Shown here: one piece after another, positions 1-12,125 of the stretch
Layout: each line of letters starts with the position of its first letter
Numbering within the stretch: position 1 is the stretch's first letter
Assembly (NCBI GenBank): GCA_024500155.1
Contig: CM044868.1
Span: 37,239,665 to 37,303,664, forward strand
Origin: Chenopodium formosanum
Lineage: Eukaryota > Streptophyta > Magnoliopsida > Caryophyllales > Amaranthaceae
DNA length: 64,000 bases
Direction: 5' to 3'
Position numbers and translations under genes: made by a program
Notes under the pieces: model-generated
Databases searched by the model: none
What the model saw: the letters and a program-made list of their open reading frames with translations, nothing else
Told to the model about the DNA's origin: nothing

Positions 1-56
1 GCTAGGTGTTTCTAGAGCTAATGTTTGAGGAATTGTGTTTGTAAAAGGGTTAGTTT

Positions 57-100
<44 letters not shown>

Positions 101-1092
101 AGAGATTCTTGATAAGAATTGGTGATAATTGGTGATTGAAAAGGGGAAGATATGAACTCTATTTAAAGAGAAAAAAAGGGTCGAAGAATAAGAAAAGAAT
201 CCGAATTCGAGTCGAAATAGAACTCGATGGACAACAGTGTTTGCAAATTTTGTTTTTATCATATCTTTTGATCCAGAAGTCCAAATAAGGCATAAAATAT
301 GTCGTTGGAAAGATCTTGAATTCTTCTTTCCAACCCAATTAAAATAAGAATATATAAATTTGTAGATAAAAAAATATGACCGAAATAGTAGGACAGTGTC
401 AGTTTTGGATAGAGTTTTGTATCTCATTCATATCTTTTTCGTTATAGCTTGGATTTAATAGTATAATATATCATTGGAAAGATAATTTCAAGATCTATCC
501 AACCATATAAAATTTGGATAAAGATTACGAGTCACGAAATTAAAATCTGACTGTCTTTGAACATCTTTAAATTCGAATAGAATTAGGATTTAAGAAAAAG
601 GAAAGGTTTTTTTTTTAACTCAAATTCTTTGATTTAATCTTTTCAAAAAGGATAATTAAGATCTTTTAGAAGCTTATAGAAGCTTATAATTAATCCTAAT
701 TAGTTTAGGAATAGGTTTAAACCTTTGGACCCTCCACATGATCATTGGGTTGTAGTTAAAATCCGGTTTGGGCCCAGTTTAGTATTTTGGCCAAAACTTC
801 CTCATTATTCATCGGAATTGGGCTTATAATATATCGTTGGAAAGGTCTTTTCAAGACCCATCCAACTACACCATTATTGGACCCTTATCATGGACCAAAC
901 TAAACTGGAATGTACATTTTTCATAAATAAGGTAAGAAAATAAATATTTTCAAAAACAGAAAGAAGAGATATTTTAATAAAAACATCCTCATCACTAGAC
1001 TTTTCAAACTTTTGCTTTTTTAGATAATCAAGTGACATGAATGGTATTCATCACTGGGTTTGGTTTTGGGGAGACACATTTGGGTTTCTACA
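1..1092 (-). mobile_element. Family A LTR, antisense, partial (A1)
   Basis: Read on the minus strand it starts TGTAGAAACCCAAATG at 1092 and follows the family A LTRs at 4142, 29686, 46482 and 54739. It contains the stretch around the 'tccaactacaccatta' and 'ctagaaacaccta' landmarks. It runs off the left edge after roughly half the LTR (full family A LTRs are about 2.0 kb). The rest of the element lies outside the window, so solo LTR and full element cannot be told apart. It is inverted relative to A2, 3 kb away. Confidence 0.85.
61..95. repeat. (AG)n microsatellite
   Basis: A pure AG dinucleotide run inside the antisense family A LTR. It corresponds to the CT-rich transcribed leader ('attctctctctc') seen downstream of the TATA box in the other family A LTRs, so it is an expansion of an LTR-internal motif. 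Confidence 0.95.
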
Positions 1093-1894
1093 CTTCCCAA
1101 ATCTCAAACTTTGGGAAGAAGTTGACATTGATCAAGGACAAGCTAGAGAGTGCCTCTTATATTGCACCAAGTCTTCCCTCCCACATTAAGCGAAGAGGTA
1201 CACCTTCTAACTCTTCTCCTCCTTCTACTTCAAGTAATATGCCAAGTGGTTGTTTCTTTGGTGATGTTTGTGGGTCTTATGACCATGACTCCTCTAATTA
1301 TCCAAATGCTTTTGAAATTTATGATGATGTGATTAGTGACATTTATGTCACTCTTAGGGAGAAGTTTGAGAGTCATTTTAGTGTTTATTTTCCCTTTTAT
1401 TCTCTTACTTTCTTTTTAATAAAGTTTCTAGTTTATTTCTTAGTTTTAGTGTGTTTTAATTTAATTTCTTTATTTAATTAGTTTCTAGTTTATTTTCGTA
1501 TTTTATTTGCTTTCGATTTATTTTATTTCGTTCCTTTCCTTTGTTATTTTCATAGTTTTATTTAGTTTTAAGTCTATTTTATTTACTTGTATAGTTTTAT
1601 GTCTTTATTAGTTTTAGTTTTATTTCTCTTAATTCTATTTTACTTTTATTTATTTTAATTAGTTTGGAGTGTTTTTCATATTTTATTTGTTTGTGTTTTA
1701 TTTTATTTTGTTAGTTTTAGTTTTAATTCTCTCATTTCCTATTTTAGTTTATTTAGTTTTATTTTATTACTTAGTTTTATTTTATTTTTCTTAATCCCTT
1801 TTCTCGGTTTTGCATGTAGGTGTTCGGGTTTTAAGTCAAGCGAGTTTGGTTTCCGAATTCATGTCAAAAGTTAATCGCCGACTGCACAAACCAC

Positions 1895-2330
1895 CAATGA
1901 CCACCAGCACCATCACCACCAGCACCCATAGCCACCAATCGACTCACCCTCACAACAACCACCACGCAGCCACATTAACCAACCAAACCAGCCACCAACA
2001 CCACTGCTGCCTCATTCCACTCACACGCCTAATCAGCCCACCAATCACACGCACATCTCCACCTTTAGCCACCCAAATCGGCACACACATCAGCCCACCA
2101 AAACCAATCAACATCCCCTGCTCTTTCGCCACCACCATCAGCCACCAATTTCACCCACCTAACAACTCCCAAAATAAGCAGCACCTCCTCCGTCCACCCT
2201 CACCTCGCAACAGCCCCTGTACCTTCCTCATCAACACGAGCTGCCACCACAACACACCTCTCCGCCGCAATCAATACACCACCACAGAGCGCCAACAACA
2301 ACTGCAACGGTAGCCTCTCTAATCACCAAT
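1895..2330. repeat. CAC/CCA-rich low-complexity block
   Basis: Strongly strand-biased run of caccac, agccacca and aaccacc words inside solo LTR D. It leaves a long frame open (1810-2313; Thr, His, Ser, Pro-rich) which I do not regard as a gene. A similar CAA/CAC-rich block occurs in CACTA element 1 at 34264-34625. Confidence 0.8.
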
Positions 2331-2364
2331 CAACAACACCAAAGTAGCAACACCGCAGCAGTGA

Positions 2365-2540
2365 GGAGCAACCCAGGTCGCCACGGGCGCGTCCTCTTCA
2401 ACCGCGGGCGCGACCCTGCGTTATTCGAACCCTTGCAAGTTTTGGTAGATGCCAAGGAGATGTCTAGGAGATGGCGCGGCTCAGACCACCACGGACGCGG
2501 GCGCGGTCTTCTGGGTTCATTTTGAACCGTAGCACGAGCT
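2365..2540. promoter_or_regulatory. GCGC-word island in LTR D
   Basis: CpG-rich patch with repeated 'gggcgcg', 'gcgggcgcgac' and 'ggcgcgg' words in an AT-rich LTR, about 300 bp upstream of the TATA box. Its placement matches the islands of families A and B. Confidence 0.5.
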
Positions 2541-2835
2541 TCGCACGTGATTTTAGTAAAAATCAAACGGCCTTGATTTGATGATGTTGGTTGATGAACG
2601 GTGGTGATGGTGAGGCTCTTCAATGGAGTCCAAACAGCTAAGAAAAGTCGAAGAAGAAGAGCTGGCTGTTTTAGGGATTTTGGGGTGATTAGTTTATTTT
2701 ATTTTCTTTTTCTTTTATTTTTACTTCTTTCTTTTCTTTTCACTTTTTCCTATTTTCTTTCCTTTATTTTTATATTAGTTTTCTTATTTTATTTTCCTTT
2801 TAATTTTTCTTTTCTTTTTTCTATTTTTCCTAGCT

Positions 2836-2847
2836 TAGTATATATAC
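2836..2847 (+). promoter_or_regulatory. TATA box of LTR D
   Basis: Sequence 'gtatatataccc' in the 3' half of the LTR, followed by an AG-rich leader. This is the expected place for the LTR promoter on the plus strand. Confidence 0.6.
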
Positions 2848-4141
2848 CCATTTTTGGGGTAATTAGAAAAAGATTCAATACCCATCTATTCTACTCTCTA
2901 ATTAGTTTTAGGAGAGCTTCTCTCGCTAGGTTTAGGTTAGGATTAGGATAGTTTAGAGAGAGAAAGTGAGGGTTTCACCATTGTTGAGCTTGGATATTGA
3001 AGAGGAAGATTGCTCATCTTGCTTGTAGATTTTCACATTCAATCAATGAGAATCTCTAACTCTCTCTCCTCTATTTTTTTATTTGCTTTATTTTGATTAT
3101 TATTTTAGTTGTTGGTATTGCTTGTTAATCATGTTTATTCTTGATTATTTGTTAATTAATCTTGTTATTAGCATGATTAATGAGTAATTTCCCCATTAAG
3201 GGGATGGTTGTGGTGTAGTTGGATCTTGAGCATGTTCTAGGGTTTAAAATTGATTTATTTGTGATTAAAGTCTTTATATGCTTGATATTCTTTGATCTTC
3301 TTGCAAGTGCACATTGTTGGTTGACTAAAGGTGAATCTTTGCTAACAAGAAACAGAAGTTAACTTAGTTAAGGTTCATTACTATCGATTGTTATTTAATA
3401 GTACCTCCTAGTATATGGTTCTAATGTGGAAACATATAGGCTATGTTAGGAGAAGCCAATTGACCCCGAAGGGCGGCTAGATTTGATCTTTTACTTTGAT
3501 ATTTATGCATGTTTAGTTCATAATTAATTCAATTTCTATGCCTTTGTTTATGTTCAAGTGAATGCTATACCTAAACCATATCCCTTAGTGTTTTATTTCT
3601 TGTTTTACCATCTTTAGACATTAGTTTATTTATCTCCTATTCCGGACTAGCTTAATTATCGATAACATTTGGTGGTGTTTATCCGTTCTCTGTGGTTCGA
3701 CCCCTATGCTTTCCTTATACTAATATTAGGTTTTTTTAGGTTGTATAAATTGTATTTGATCTAGGGATAGACAATTGACGACACGTTTATTCCCTTGGCA
3801 TGACGTTGAAAACAATTATTGTGAGCAAGTGAACTTTGTTTCCAACAATAATAATGGACAATTATTGATTGTCCAAGGAATTTTGGGAATAGGATGCTCA
3901 CCAACTAGGTGGTTTTGATAAATACAACAATGGTTGTTATAGGAACCAAGGAAATAAAGGTTTCTGAGGTAACTATTACAATCAAGGTTACAATAACCAA
4001 AACCATAGCTAAGGGTATGGAAATCAAGGCAAATCTCATGGTTTTGGTGGCCATTACCACAATTTCGGCAACAATCAAGGCCGAGGTAATTGTAACAATC
4101 AAAATAGGGCCAATTTTCAAAACAAAAACCAAAGGGGACCC

Positions 4142-5874
4142 TGTAGATAGCCAAATGTGTCTCCCCAAAACAAAACCTAGTGATGAATACCTTTCATGTC
4201 ATTTGATTATCGAATAAAGCAAAAGTGTGATAAGTCTAGTGATGAGGATGTTTTTATAAAAATATTTCTTCTTTCTGTTTTTGAAAATATTTCTTTTTTT
4301 ACCCTATTTATGAAAAACGTACATTATAGTTTAGTTTTGTCCATTATACAGTTCCATTAATAGTGTAGTTGGATGGGACTTGAAAAAACCTTTCCAAAGA
4401 TATATTATAAGTCTAATTCCGATGAATAATGAGGAAGTTATGGCCAAAATACTAAACTGGGCTCAAACCGAATTTTACCTACGGCCCAATGATCATGTGG
4501 AGGGTCCAAAGGTTTAGTAATATTCATAAATTAATTAGGATTAATTAGAAACTTCCATAAGTTTCCAAAAGATCTTAATTATCCTTTTTGAAAAGATAAA
4601 ATCAAAGAGTTTGAAATTAAATAAAACTTTCCTTTTTTTTTTAATCCTAATTCTATTCTAATTTAAAGATGTTTTTTTGCCTCATAATATTTATCCAAAT
4701 CTTATGTGGTTGGATAGAACTTGAAATTGGCTTTCCAATGATACATTATAATATTAATTCCGAGCTATAACGAAAAAGATATGAATGGAATATGAAACTC
4801 TATCCAAAACTGACACCCTTTCACTATTTCGGTTATATCTTTTAATCTACAAATTATTTTAATCTCATTCGAATTTTGTTGAAAATTAGACTTCAATAAC
4901 TTTCCAACGACATATTATATGACTTATTTGGCTTCTGGATCAAAACATATGATTAAAAAAAGTCGTAAAAACTGTTTTAGCGCCAACGACAGACTCTGTC
5001 ACCTGGCGCTGCAGGCAGCGTCTGGCGACGAGCCTTTTCGTATGGCGACAGGATGAATTTTAATCCATGTGGAATTCTATCTCTTTTCTATCGGTTTTTG
5101 GACTATTTTCTTATAAATAAGGTCCTTGATCCTCCGTTTTCAATCATCAACTCTCACCCAGAATTCTCTAATTCTTTCTCTCTCTAAGCTAAAGCTTATT
5201 CTCTCTCCCTCTTTCTAGACTAGCCTTTTATAAACATAATTCCTCATACATTAGTTCTAGACACACCCAGCCTAGTTTGAGTTACCTTCGCCCTAGACGT
5301 GAAAGGTTTGATATTTCTGAGGGTTTTGTCCCAAATCTCTATTTCAATTATTTGATTTAATTGTTTGATTTATTATTTTCCTTGAAGTTACTAACATGTG
5401 TATTTTTTTGTTAGAAAGAGATATGAGGCATCACTTTATTAATATTTTGATATAGAAATCATGCTTAGATTATTTTATTGTTTCCTAGTATCATGTTTGG
5501 ATGTTTTGATCTTCCTATTATCATGTTTAGGGTAATAACTAAAATTTCTAATATCAATTATGATTGTTATGATGCTTCCTATTTCTTTCCTAATATCATG
5601 TTAGTATCATGTTAGAGCTGAATCTTTGATATTTAATGTTTAGTGACATCTTAGGGATTGTTATTAATCTTGTTAGTTCCATGCCTAGGATCTTGCTATT
5701 ATTATGCTTTAACATTATTGTTATCATGATTGTTATTATGATTATTGTTATTATGTTGCTTGATTGTTATTGTTATTGTTTGATCACGCCTTTTATGCAT
5801 GTTTAAAGGGAATTTGTACTTGTAACCACGCTTAATAAAATAATTAATAATTTGGTTTAGGCTAATATGTTAAT
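4142..5874 (+). repeat. A2 5' LTR, first part
   Basis: Starts TGTAGATAGCCAAATGTGTC and follows the A3 LTRs to the TA-rich U5 region. It is broken at 5874 by the insertion of element B; the remainder resumes at 23256. TATA box 'ttataaataa' at 5111-5120. Confidence 0.85.
4979..5042 (+). promoter_or_regulatory. GCGC/TGGCG island upstream of A2 LTR TATA box
   Basis: Words 'cctggcgctgcaggcagcg' and 'tctggcgacg' lie about 70-130 bp before the TATA box at 5111. The same slot in A3 holds 'ttggcgcc' repeats (47034, 55294). Confidence 0.5.
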
Positions 5875-7318
5875 TGTAAGGAGGGTGATCTCATCGTAAG
5901 GGGTATTCTCCTTAAATGCCCTTGGCCACATAAAAGCCTAGGAATTTACACTTGTTAGGGTGTAGTAGGATTTGAAATCTTGACTGTTTGGGGGACCTTG
6001 AATTAGAATTAATTCTATCATTACGCTTTTTTTTGTAAGAAACAAGTAGGAGTCGCCAATGAGTTTTAGGAAAACTCATAAACCTCGTTCATGCCTCTTT
6101 TCCATGTAGAGTTCATGAAATAATTAGCACAAATCATAAGTTTACCTATGCCCAATTTGGTCTATACACCAGAAATGAGTTCGGGAGCGAGGGTACCAAG
6201 ATAACGTTCTTTTTAGAGGGGAATCGTCATCCTAGCCCTAGTACGACCTCTACTAGCTCTCCCTTTTTTAGTATTTCATCACCAAACAATATATGCAACG
6301 TGATACCTAAAACTATGTTAGTTGATTTTATTTAAAACATTAATTCATGTAGGAATTACATTGTAATGTCGTTATTCTTATTTAATTAAATTCGTAAAAA
6401 GGACAAGAAAATAAACAAGATTCGCCTTGGCTTAAGTGATCAAACAACAATTATTTAATTAATTTCTAATCTTTATTTAACGCAAGACACTAAGTGGAAT
6501 TGATTAATTGGTTATTTTAAAGGTGATCAAACAACACTAATTAATTAATTTAAGTCCTTTTAAACAAGAAAATAAAGGTGATTTAATTAAGTGCTCGTGA
6601 ATTTACCACTTTTCTTTGCTAGATCTCCGTTTAGAACACTTATGGACTTCTTCTTGTTGGGGAATCTCCACCGTAGTAACAAAGTATCGAAGGGGTGAAT
6701 GTTTAGGACAAGAGGGCTAGGTTTCACAAGCTCACAAGTTATTTCGCCAGAGTTTTAGGTTAATTTCTGTTTGTTTAAGCCTTGGTTTAAGCTTCTACTT
6801 ATAGGGAATAATTAGGTTTAGGGTTTCGAGCATCCCAGCGCAAGTTATAGAGTTGCGCTGCTATGTGCAGCGCAACTAATTATCTTGCGCGCGGCTTTAT
6901 GGTAAGGTTTGATTTTATATTTTCCTTGTAATTCTGAATCTTCTGCAACTAATTGTCTTGCGCGCGACATTACAAAGGTTGCGCTGGGTGTCGCGCGCAA
7001 CTGAATTAGTTGCGCGTGGCAGCCCAGCGCGACTTTTTGAGATGCGCGCAGCTTTTTCGGCAGCACTAAGTTTTAATCTAGGCGCTCCTAAATCCGTCAT
7101 TATTAGTGTTTAAGCACGGGCTTAAGCCTAATTATGATCGGTTTTAGTTAATTGGACCTTTGTTTTGGCTTTTTTCTTTAATTTGGGCTAGTCTTTTGTG
7201 TTTTGTGGCTTAACAAGTTATCCATAAGTATTCTTCACTTTGATCCAACACGAAGATGGTTGTATTTATCGTCATTGCACTTCCTATCGGGGCAGGAGGC
7301 CAAAAGTAGATGTCTACA
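5875..7318 (-). repeat. Family B 3' LTR
   Basis: On the minus strand it starts TGTAGACATCTACTTTTGG (7318) and ends ATCACCCTCCTTACA (5875). It matches 21995-23255 and the B2 LTR 44276-45976. It is 1444 bp against 1261 bp for its partner; the difference is mainly a deletion in the 22430-22480 region of the 5' LTR. Confidence 0.88.
6796..7065 (-). promoter_or_regulatory. LTR promoter region: GCGC island and TATA-like box
   Basis: An island at 6836-7060 carries repeated 'gttgcgct', 'gcgcgcaact' and 'cccagcgc' words. On the minus strand it is followed downstream by a TATA-like 'ccctataagtag' at 6796-6806. The 5' LTR has the same order (island 22750-23000, TATA 22712-22720). Confidence 0.5.
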
Positions 7319-7333
7319 GTTAGCCCCTACTTT
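7319..7333 (-). other. Polypurine tract of element B
   Basis: Minus-strand AAAGTAGGGGCTAAC directly abuts the 3' LTR start. It is the plus-strand primer site and closely resembles the family A tract AAAGTGGGGGCTTC. Confidence 0.75.
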
Positions 7334-8530
7334 GATTGAGTCTAGAATAGACGATGATCAAAGTAGTCAAGGAAATAAATTCGAGACTCATTCTGCGAAG
7401 TTCTCTAAGGATAGAGAATCTTTCAGTAATATTTAAGGACGTCGAAACAATCCTTGGTTCACTAAGTGTTTGAAACAAGTAGCTATTATGTCTAGAAAAA
7501 GTCCTTCCTAGTCTCAACGCGCTAAAGAATCTAGATTAATCCTTTGCAATTGTAGAACGCTTTTACAAGTAAAAGTATTCAGTTCATGAAAAGAGATCGG
7601 TTGTAAAAGGATAAAAGGGGAGGATTTCCTCTCAATCGTGTCATCGTTGGTCTAAAGTCCCTCGTTATGTCATTGAAACTTTAGCATGTGTTTAACAAAG
7701 TAAAAGATGAAAAAAGGGGTTTTTGGTATTCGAGCCGAAATGGTCCAGTATTCAAGCCGGAAGTCTACAAGATAAAAATACATGTCTCAAGACTTGAGGC
7801 ATATATCCAAATTCAGTGAGAAGGAAGAAAGTCAGCAACTCTCTCATTAGTTTTGTCCACAAGATGAGTACACGTTTCTCAGGACTGGGGGCACGTGACT
7901 ACATGGGAGCGACATCGTCTCGTTGCTTCTTTATACAGGGGGTGGATTCGACACCCTACTTGTCTGGTAAGTTAGTAAGCGCACTAACTACCGTATCCAT
8001 TCAAGAAGTGCCTGTCCCTGAAGGTTCGGCGCGCCTGTCGACTCGTTGAGCTAACGCCTACAATAATTCTCCACCTTTTACTCCCGAGAGGTAGATCTTG
8101 CAAAGCTTGGGGGTGAAATTTTACGCAACACCTACGCTGTACAATTTTGCGTCGTACGATACGCCACTTGCATTTTTACGCTACATGAAAATGCTTTCCT
8201 TTTTGTTTCGGACGTGAAAAAAGAAGAAAACCCGAACATTTGTAACGCCAGTACAGTAAAATGACAAACCTGTCTATGGGTGCTTTTACGTAAAGCACCA
8301 CCACGAAACGTCTGAAGGCACTCTTACGAAAAACATTCAAAATGTAAGGTTAGGGAAGGCACAAAGCACGGTGTGCATGCAATATGATGAAAAAAACTAA
8401 CAAAAATGAAAATAAACTACAATATGCAAAACAATTAAAAAGATTTTGATAGTTTGCGCCCCATTACATCTAATAACGAGCAAAAACCGTTCAAAAAATG
8501 ATCAAACAGATCTAAATCAAAATCTCGGTC
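7334..8530 (-). other. Element B 3' untranslated region
   Basis: Non-coding, no open frame of note. 8155-8530 matches the very end of the window (about 63780-64000) in opposite orientation, with shared words 'gcacggtgtgcatgcaatatg' in shortened form and 'aataacgagcaaaaaccgtt'. This shows that B2 continues past the right edge. Confidence 0.6.
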
Positions 8531-9510
8531 TTTTAGTGACCAACATCCGCGCGTAAGCTAGATGGTTGCGCTGGTATGTCTCAGGCAACATCTTAAGTTG
8601 TGTGCGACATTTTTGTTAGTAAAGTGAAAATTGCAGACGCGATTTTTCACTTCACCATTTCTCCTTCCTTTGCCATTTTCGACTCTTTCTCTCACTAGGA
8701 AGCTCAGTTTTTTGTGATTTTCAAAGCTAAAGGAAGCAAATTTCGTCCTCAATTCATATTTGCCGTAATCCATTGTACGTTTTTTGCTAAAATTTGTTCT
8801 TTTTTGGCTGAATTCGAACGATTTTTGAATCATAAAAACCCCAAATTTCAAATTTCAAATTTGGGGTTTTTTTGATTCGATTTATTTTTCTTGAAATTGT
8901 TTGCTCCATGATGTTATGCTATGTTTAAGGAGTTTTTTGCAACAAATTTTATGAAAAATGGTTAAGTATTGAACCTTGTATGTGCATTTCTTTGTTTAAG
9001 TTCGTTCTTGCCTTTTTTTTCGAATTTTTGCTTGATTTTGTTGCTTTTCTTGCACATTTATGTTATAATTGCTGATTATGAAGTATATTATAGTGATGGA
9101 ATTAATATAACTTTCATAATTCATTTTTTGTGAATTTTGAATTGTGGAAAAATGGCGCGAAACATACTCTTAGCTCGTTTTGCCATATTGAACTTCAAAA
9201 TTGTTTGGTAGACGATAACTATATTTATATTACTGTTATTCGTCTAGAATTAGTTGATTCTTTGAGATTTGGAAATATAAACCCTTGAATCCTTAGTTGG
9301 AACAGGTATAGGATGGCTTTGTAGGTGTTTAAAACCTTAATTTACTGAGTTTAACTGCAGGTGTCGTAGCCCCCAAGTATTGGTGGCATTCAACTTTCGT
9401 GTTTTGCCCTATCGGTAGCCGTTATGCTGCCGAAATGGGTCTAAAATACGTATAATAGTTTAGTTTAGGAAATAAAATAAACTAATTAAAGAAATTTTAT
9501 CCGTTATAGC
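8530..9510 (+). promoter_or_regulatory. Leader and putative promoter of the antisense PMD-like gene
   Basis: A small GCGC/TTGCGCT island at 8545-8640 is followed on the plus strand by a pyrimidine-rich stretch, an A/T palindrome around 8840-8870 ('aaatttcaaatttggggtt') and splice-acceptor-like 'aactgcag' near 9360. The block 8640-9400 is recognisably conserved, inverted, in B2 at 62900-63700, although B2 shows no PMD coding sequence. I infer a 5' leader, possibly with an intron; no transcript evidence is available. Confidence 0.4.
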
Positions 9511-11740
9511 ATGGACTCGCCTCCATTTGTCGATGCTGAGGAGGTTCTTGTTGGTCCGGACGAGGCAGTTCACCCTCAAAAGAGGGTGACCAGTCCTCGA
9601 GAGGAGGTTCAAGAGCGACACGTCGCGGCCGATTGACGTCGCTAGGAGGAGGTGGTTTGGGAGGCTCCTCCCAACTGGGGCCGTAGGGTCCTTAAGTGGG
9701 ACCCAGACCACCATGTTTCGATCAAAGGGTGGCGCGGCATCGTGAGTTTTTCGCGCTTTCGTTCTTTCTCTTTTCTTTTGTTTCTTCTCCTTTTTAAACC
9801 AAAACCAGTTTTTTTTTTTATTTTCATTCTTTTATTTAGAGTGAGACTAGCATGCGTTTGTACGGATCTACTGACCTGCGAGCACGTTTTGAAAGTTTGC
9901 CCGAGGTGGCAAAGGAGATTGTAGCACTTTATGGGATTGACTCTCAGCTGGCGGCTCATCGTGATTTATCGAGCCAGCCTCCATCGTCACCTTTCCTCCG
10001 CGGATTGCTGGAGTTTTGGTGGGATTCCACCAACACTTTCCACTTTCCATGGGGAGAGATGACGGTTACCCCTTTTGATTTCTCTATGATTACGGGTTTT
10101 CCTTTCGGAGGCGAGCCTGTAGTTATAGAGCTCGTAAGGGGTCACACGAGAGATTGCGCGACTTTGTGGGGGACCGTCTTGCGTCGGCCCTTCACGTGTA
10201 CGCGCAATCATGTCCGTACTTGGTTCTTGCCAACGAGTTGTCGGCTGACGAGCTTGACCGGCAGTGTAAACCTGAGTAGGTGGCTCGGATATACATTGGC
10301 CATGTTCTTTCCGTCATCATCTTGAATGATCGAGGAGAGCGTTCCGCCATTAGGTTACTTATTTGCCTCAGCGATTTGGGGCAAGTAGGTGACCTGAGTT
10401 AGGCGGAGGTGTCGTATGTCCGTATGCTTACGGATATGGGCAAGGCAACCCGGGTCATGGATTCCGCGGCAGCTACTGAGGTGCCTCGGACTCGCTTACA
10501 TGGCATGGTCGTATCCTTGAGGTACGTGTTTTAAGCTTTTTTCGGTTATTACTTTTGTTTTTTCCTTTAGGTTTATCTTTTCTCGATTTCAGGCTTGGGG
10601 ATACTTGTACCTGCCTTTCTTAGCCCCCAGGGTGCTTGGGGCTACTTGTTTTCCTATCGGCCATTATTTGGTCGCGATTAAGAGGAGACGAGCTACTTCT
10701 GCCGGTGACTTTTGCCAGAGGATTCTTTCAGCGACTCGTGCATCGGTGAGTATTACAACTACATGTGCTCTTTTTGTTTTTTGATTTTATTCATTTTCTA
10801 ACGATTTTTCATGTAGTTGTGTTTTATAGATTGATCTCCGTCCTTGGAGTTTTATCGTCGGAGTCCCTGAGGCTATCTGGTCTGGCATGGTTCGTTGTCG
10901 TTTCCGGGCCCTCTATACGGGACTCTCAGTGTTCTAGAGGACCGACACTTGGTTTTTAGGCGAGCGTGTTCTCTGTCAACTTTCGTCCGAGGAGCCTTTG
11001 GTTCCTACGGATACCCCGATTCGGATGCTGCGTCCGGACCTACTGTCTACCGAGAATTGAGCTCAGGCGATCCTTGGTTATCCAGCAGAGCAGCTGGTGC
11101 TACCGGATGCTTCTTATTCGGCTTTTATAGCATCCAGGCTGACTCCTTTTCCGGCTCTTGTTCAGGTTAGTTCTCTAACTCTTTTTTTTTTTCCGTGTTT
11201 CTATTTATTTTTCGAAACTTTGACCCTTTTATCGTTTTTTTGTCACATGTAGTTTTAGCGAGTCGAGCTAGGTGGTTGGGTGCCTCTTACAGCAGAGATC
11301 ACGTATACCAATGTTGTTGGATTGGTAATTCGTGAGACCCTTCCAGCAGCCGAGGATGACAAGGGGATACCGTTCGTACCTGAGACAGCTGAGTCGGCAT
11401 GCCTTTTATGTATATGTACTTAAATTTTTCTATTTATTTTTTTTGTTTCATATACATTTGTTTACTAACTGTAATTGTAATCTTGGAACAGGTTCCGCGG
11501 GAGACCGTGAACGGCATGGTGAGGACTTTACGTGCTTTCCAAGCTGCTTGTCGGAGAGCCCTCGTGACTTTATCATGCCGTGATCATCGGATGATCGCGG
11601 TAACTTTTATTTCTTTTTTCTTTGCAACGAAGTTATTACATTTCATGTATTAATCTTCGTTTTTGATTTTGCAGGATGTGCAACAACCGTCTAGTAGTCG
11701 CCGAGCACCCTTATTCCTTCTGTACACATTGTACTATATT
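9511..11740 (+). pseudogene. Antisense plant mobile domain (PMD)-like gene, seven exons inferred
   Basis: Runs opposite to element B. Inferred exons: 9511-9741, 9840-10521, 10593-10745, 10830-11165, 11253-about 11395, 11492-11599 and 11675-11740; most introns show GT...AG. Exon 2 encodes the PMD hallmark: a Trp-rich helix before a TFHFPWGEMTVTPFDF-like segment and an ITGFPFGGEPV loop. The next segment resembles the 'ARxYIGxxL...L.DLGQVGD' helices, then 'AWGYLYLPFLAP'. PMD (aminotransferase-like) proteins include the MAIL1/MAIN family, and PMDs are also known inside plant transposons; their biochemical role is unclear. Stops at 9634, 9643, after 'QCKPE' and after 'VGDLS' (a W-to-stop change) plus a frame change near 10240 show decay. 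The gene lies between the B integrase and 3' LTR, so it is element cargo rather than a host gene. Confidence 0.72.
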
Positions 11741-12125
11741 TTTTAGGAAATCGATGTATATTTATTTTGGAAAAAATTTCGACGGAGGGAAAGGGTTCCC
11801 GACTTACCCCCCTCGAAAAAATAAACAAACTAAAAAAAAAAAGAATGCGAAAAGAAGTAAAAATAAAATAAGAAAAAAAAAAGAAAATAAAGAAGTAAGA
11901 AAATAATAATAAAGAAAATAAAAAGAAAAAGAAAGTAGGAAAATAATGAGGATAAAAAGAAAATCAAAAGAAAATAAAAAAATAATAAAACAAAACAAAA
12001 AGAAAAAAAGAAAGTAGGCAAGAAAAAGGGACACAAAGTGTTAGAAGGAAAGCGTATGATTCATCTTAAGATTTCATGAAGATTCCGTAAATGTATGAGA
12101 CAGAATACGGAAATAAACCCAACTT
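11741..12125. repeat. Purine-only low-complexity tract and spacer
   Basis: 11806-12030 is almost entirely A and G on the plus strand (aaagaaaataaaaag words). No gene is supported; the long open frames over it are compositional. It separates the two antisense genes. Confidence 0.85.

Larger units (their letters stand above)
1330..3800 (+). mobile_element. Solo LTR of an Athila/Tat-like retrotransposon (family D)
   Basis: Starts TGATTAGTGACATTTATGTCAC and ends TTCCCTTGGCA, giving TG...CA termini. The 5-bp flanks are tgatg (1325-1329) and tgacg (3801-3805), one mismatch. The flanking gag reads continuously when compared with the uninterrupted homologue near 35400, which locates both ends. There is no internal region, gag, pol, PBS or PPT, so this is a solo LTR left by LTR-LTR recombination. 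It holds a U/pyrimidine-rich first third, a CAN-rich low-complexity block, a GC island, a TATA box at 2837 and a transcribed-leader-like tail ending 'gtggttcgacccctatg'. At 2471 bp it is long for an LTR. Confidence 0.78.
1093..4141 (+). pseudogene. Athila-like gag fragment C1, split by solo LTR
   Basis: Two pieces, 1093-1329 and about 3806-4141, align in order with C2 gag at about 35164-35405 and 35412-35695 plus 38701-38743. They encode the central and C-terminal part of an Athila-type gag (nucleocapsid precursor of a Ty3/gypsy retrotransposon). The C2 copy has a CX2CX4HX4C zinc knuckle (CDVCGSYDHDSSNC). Here the first cysteine reads G and the last reads Y, so the knuckle is destroyed. The downstream Asn/Gly/Gln-rich tail is kept but full of stops. 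The left end is cut by the antisense A1 LTR and the right end by the A2 LTR, at the same gag word ('aaaggggaccc') found intact at 38738. A dead fragment. Confidence 0.85.

Noticed and set aside
2601..2951. Phe-rich hydrophobic frame that looks like a membrane protein
   Set aside because: T-rich LTR sequence read as Phe and Leu; lies across the TATA box of solo LTR D.
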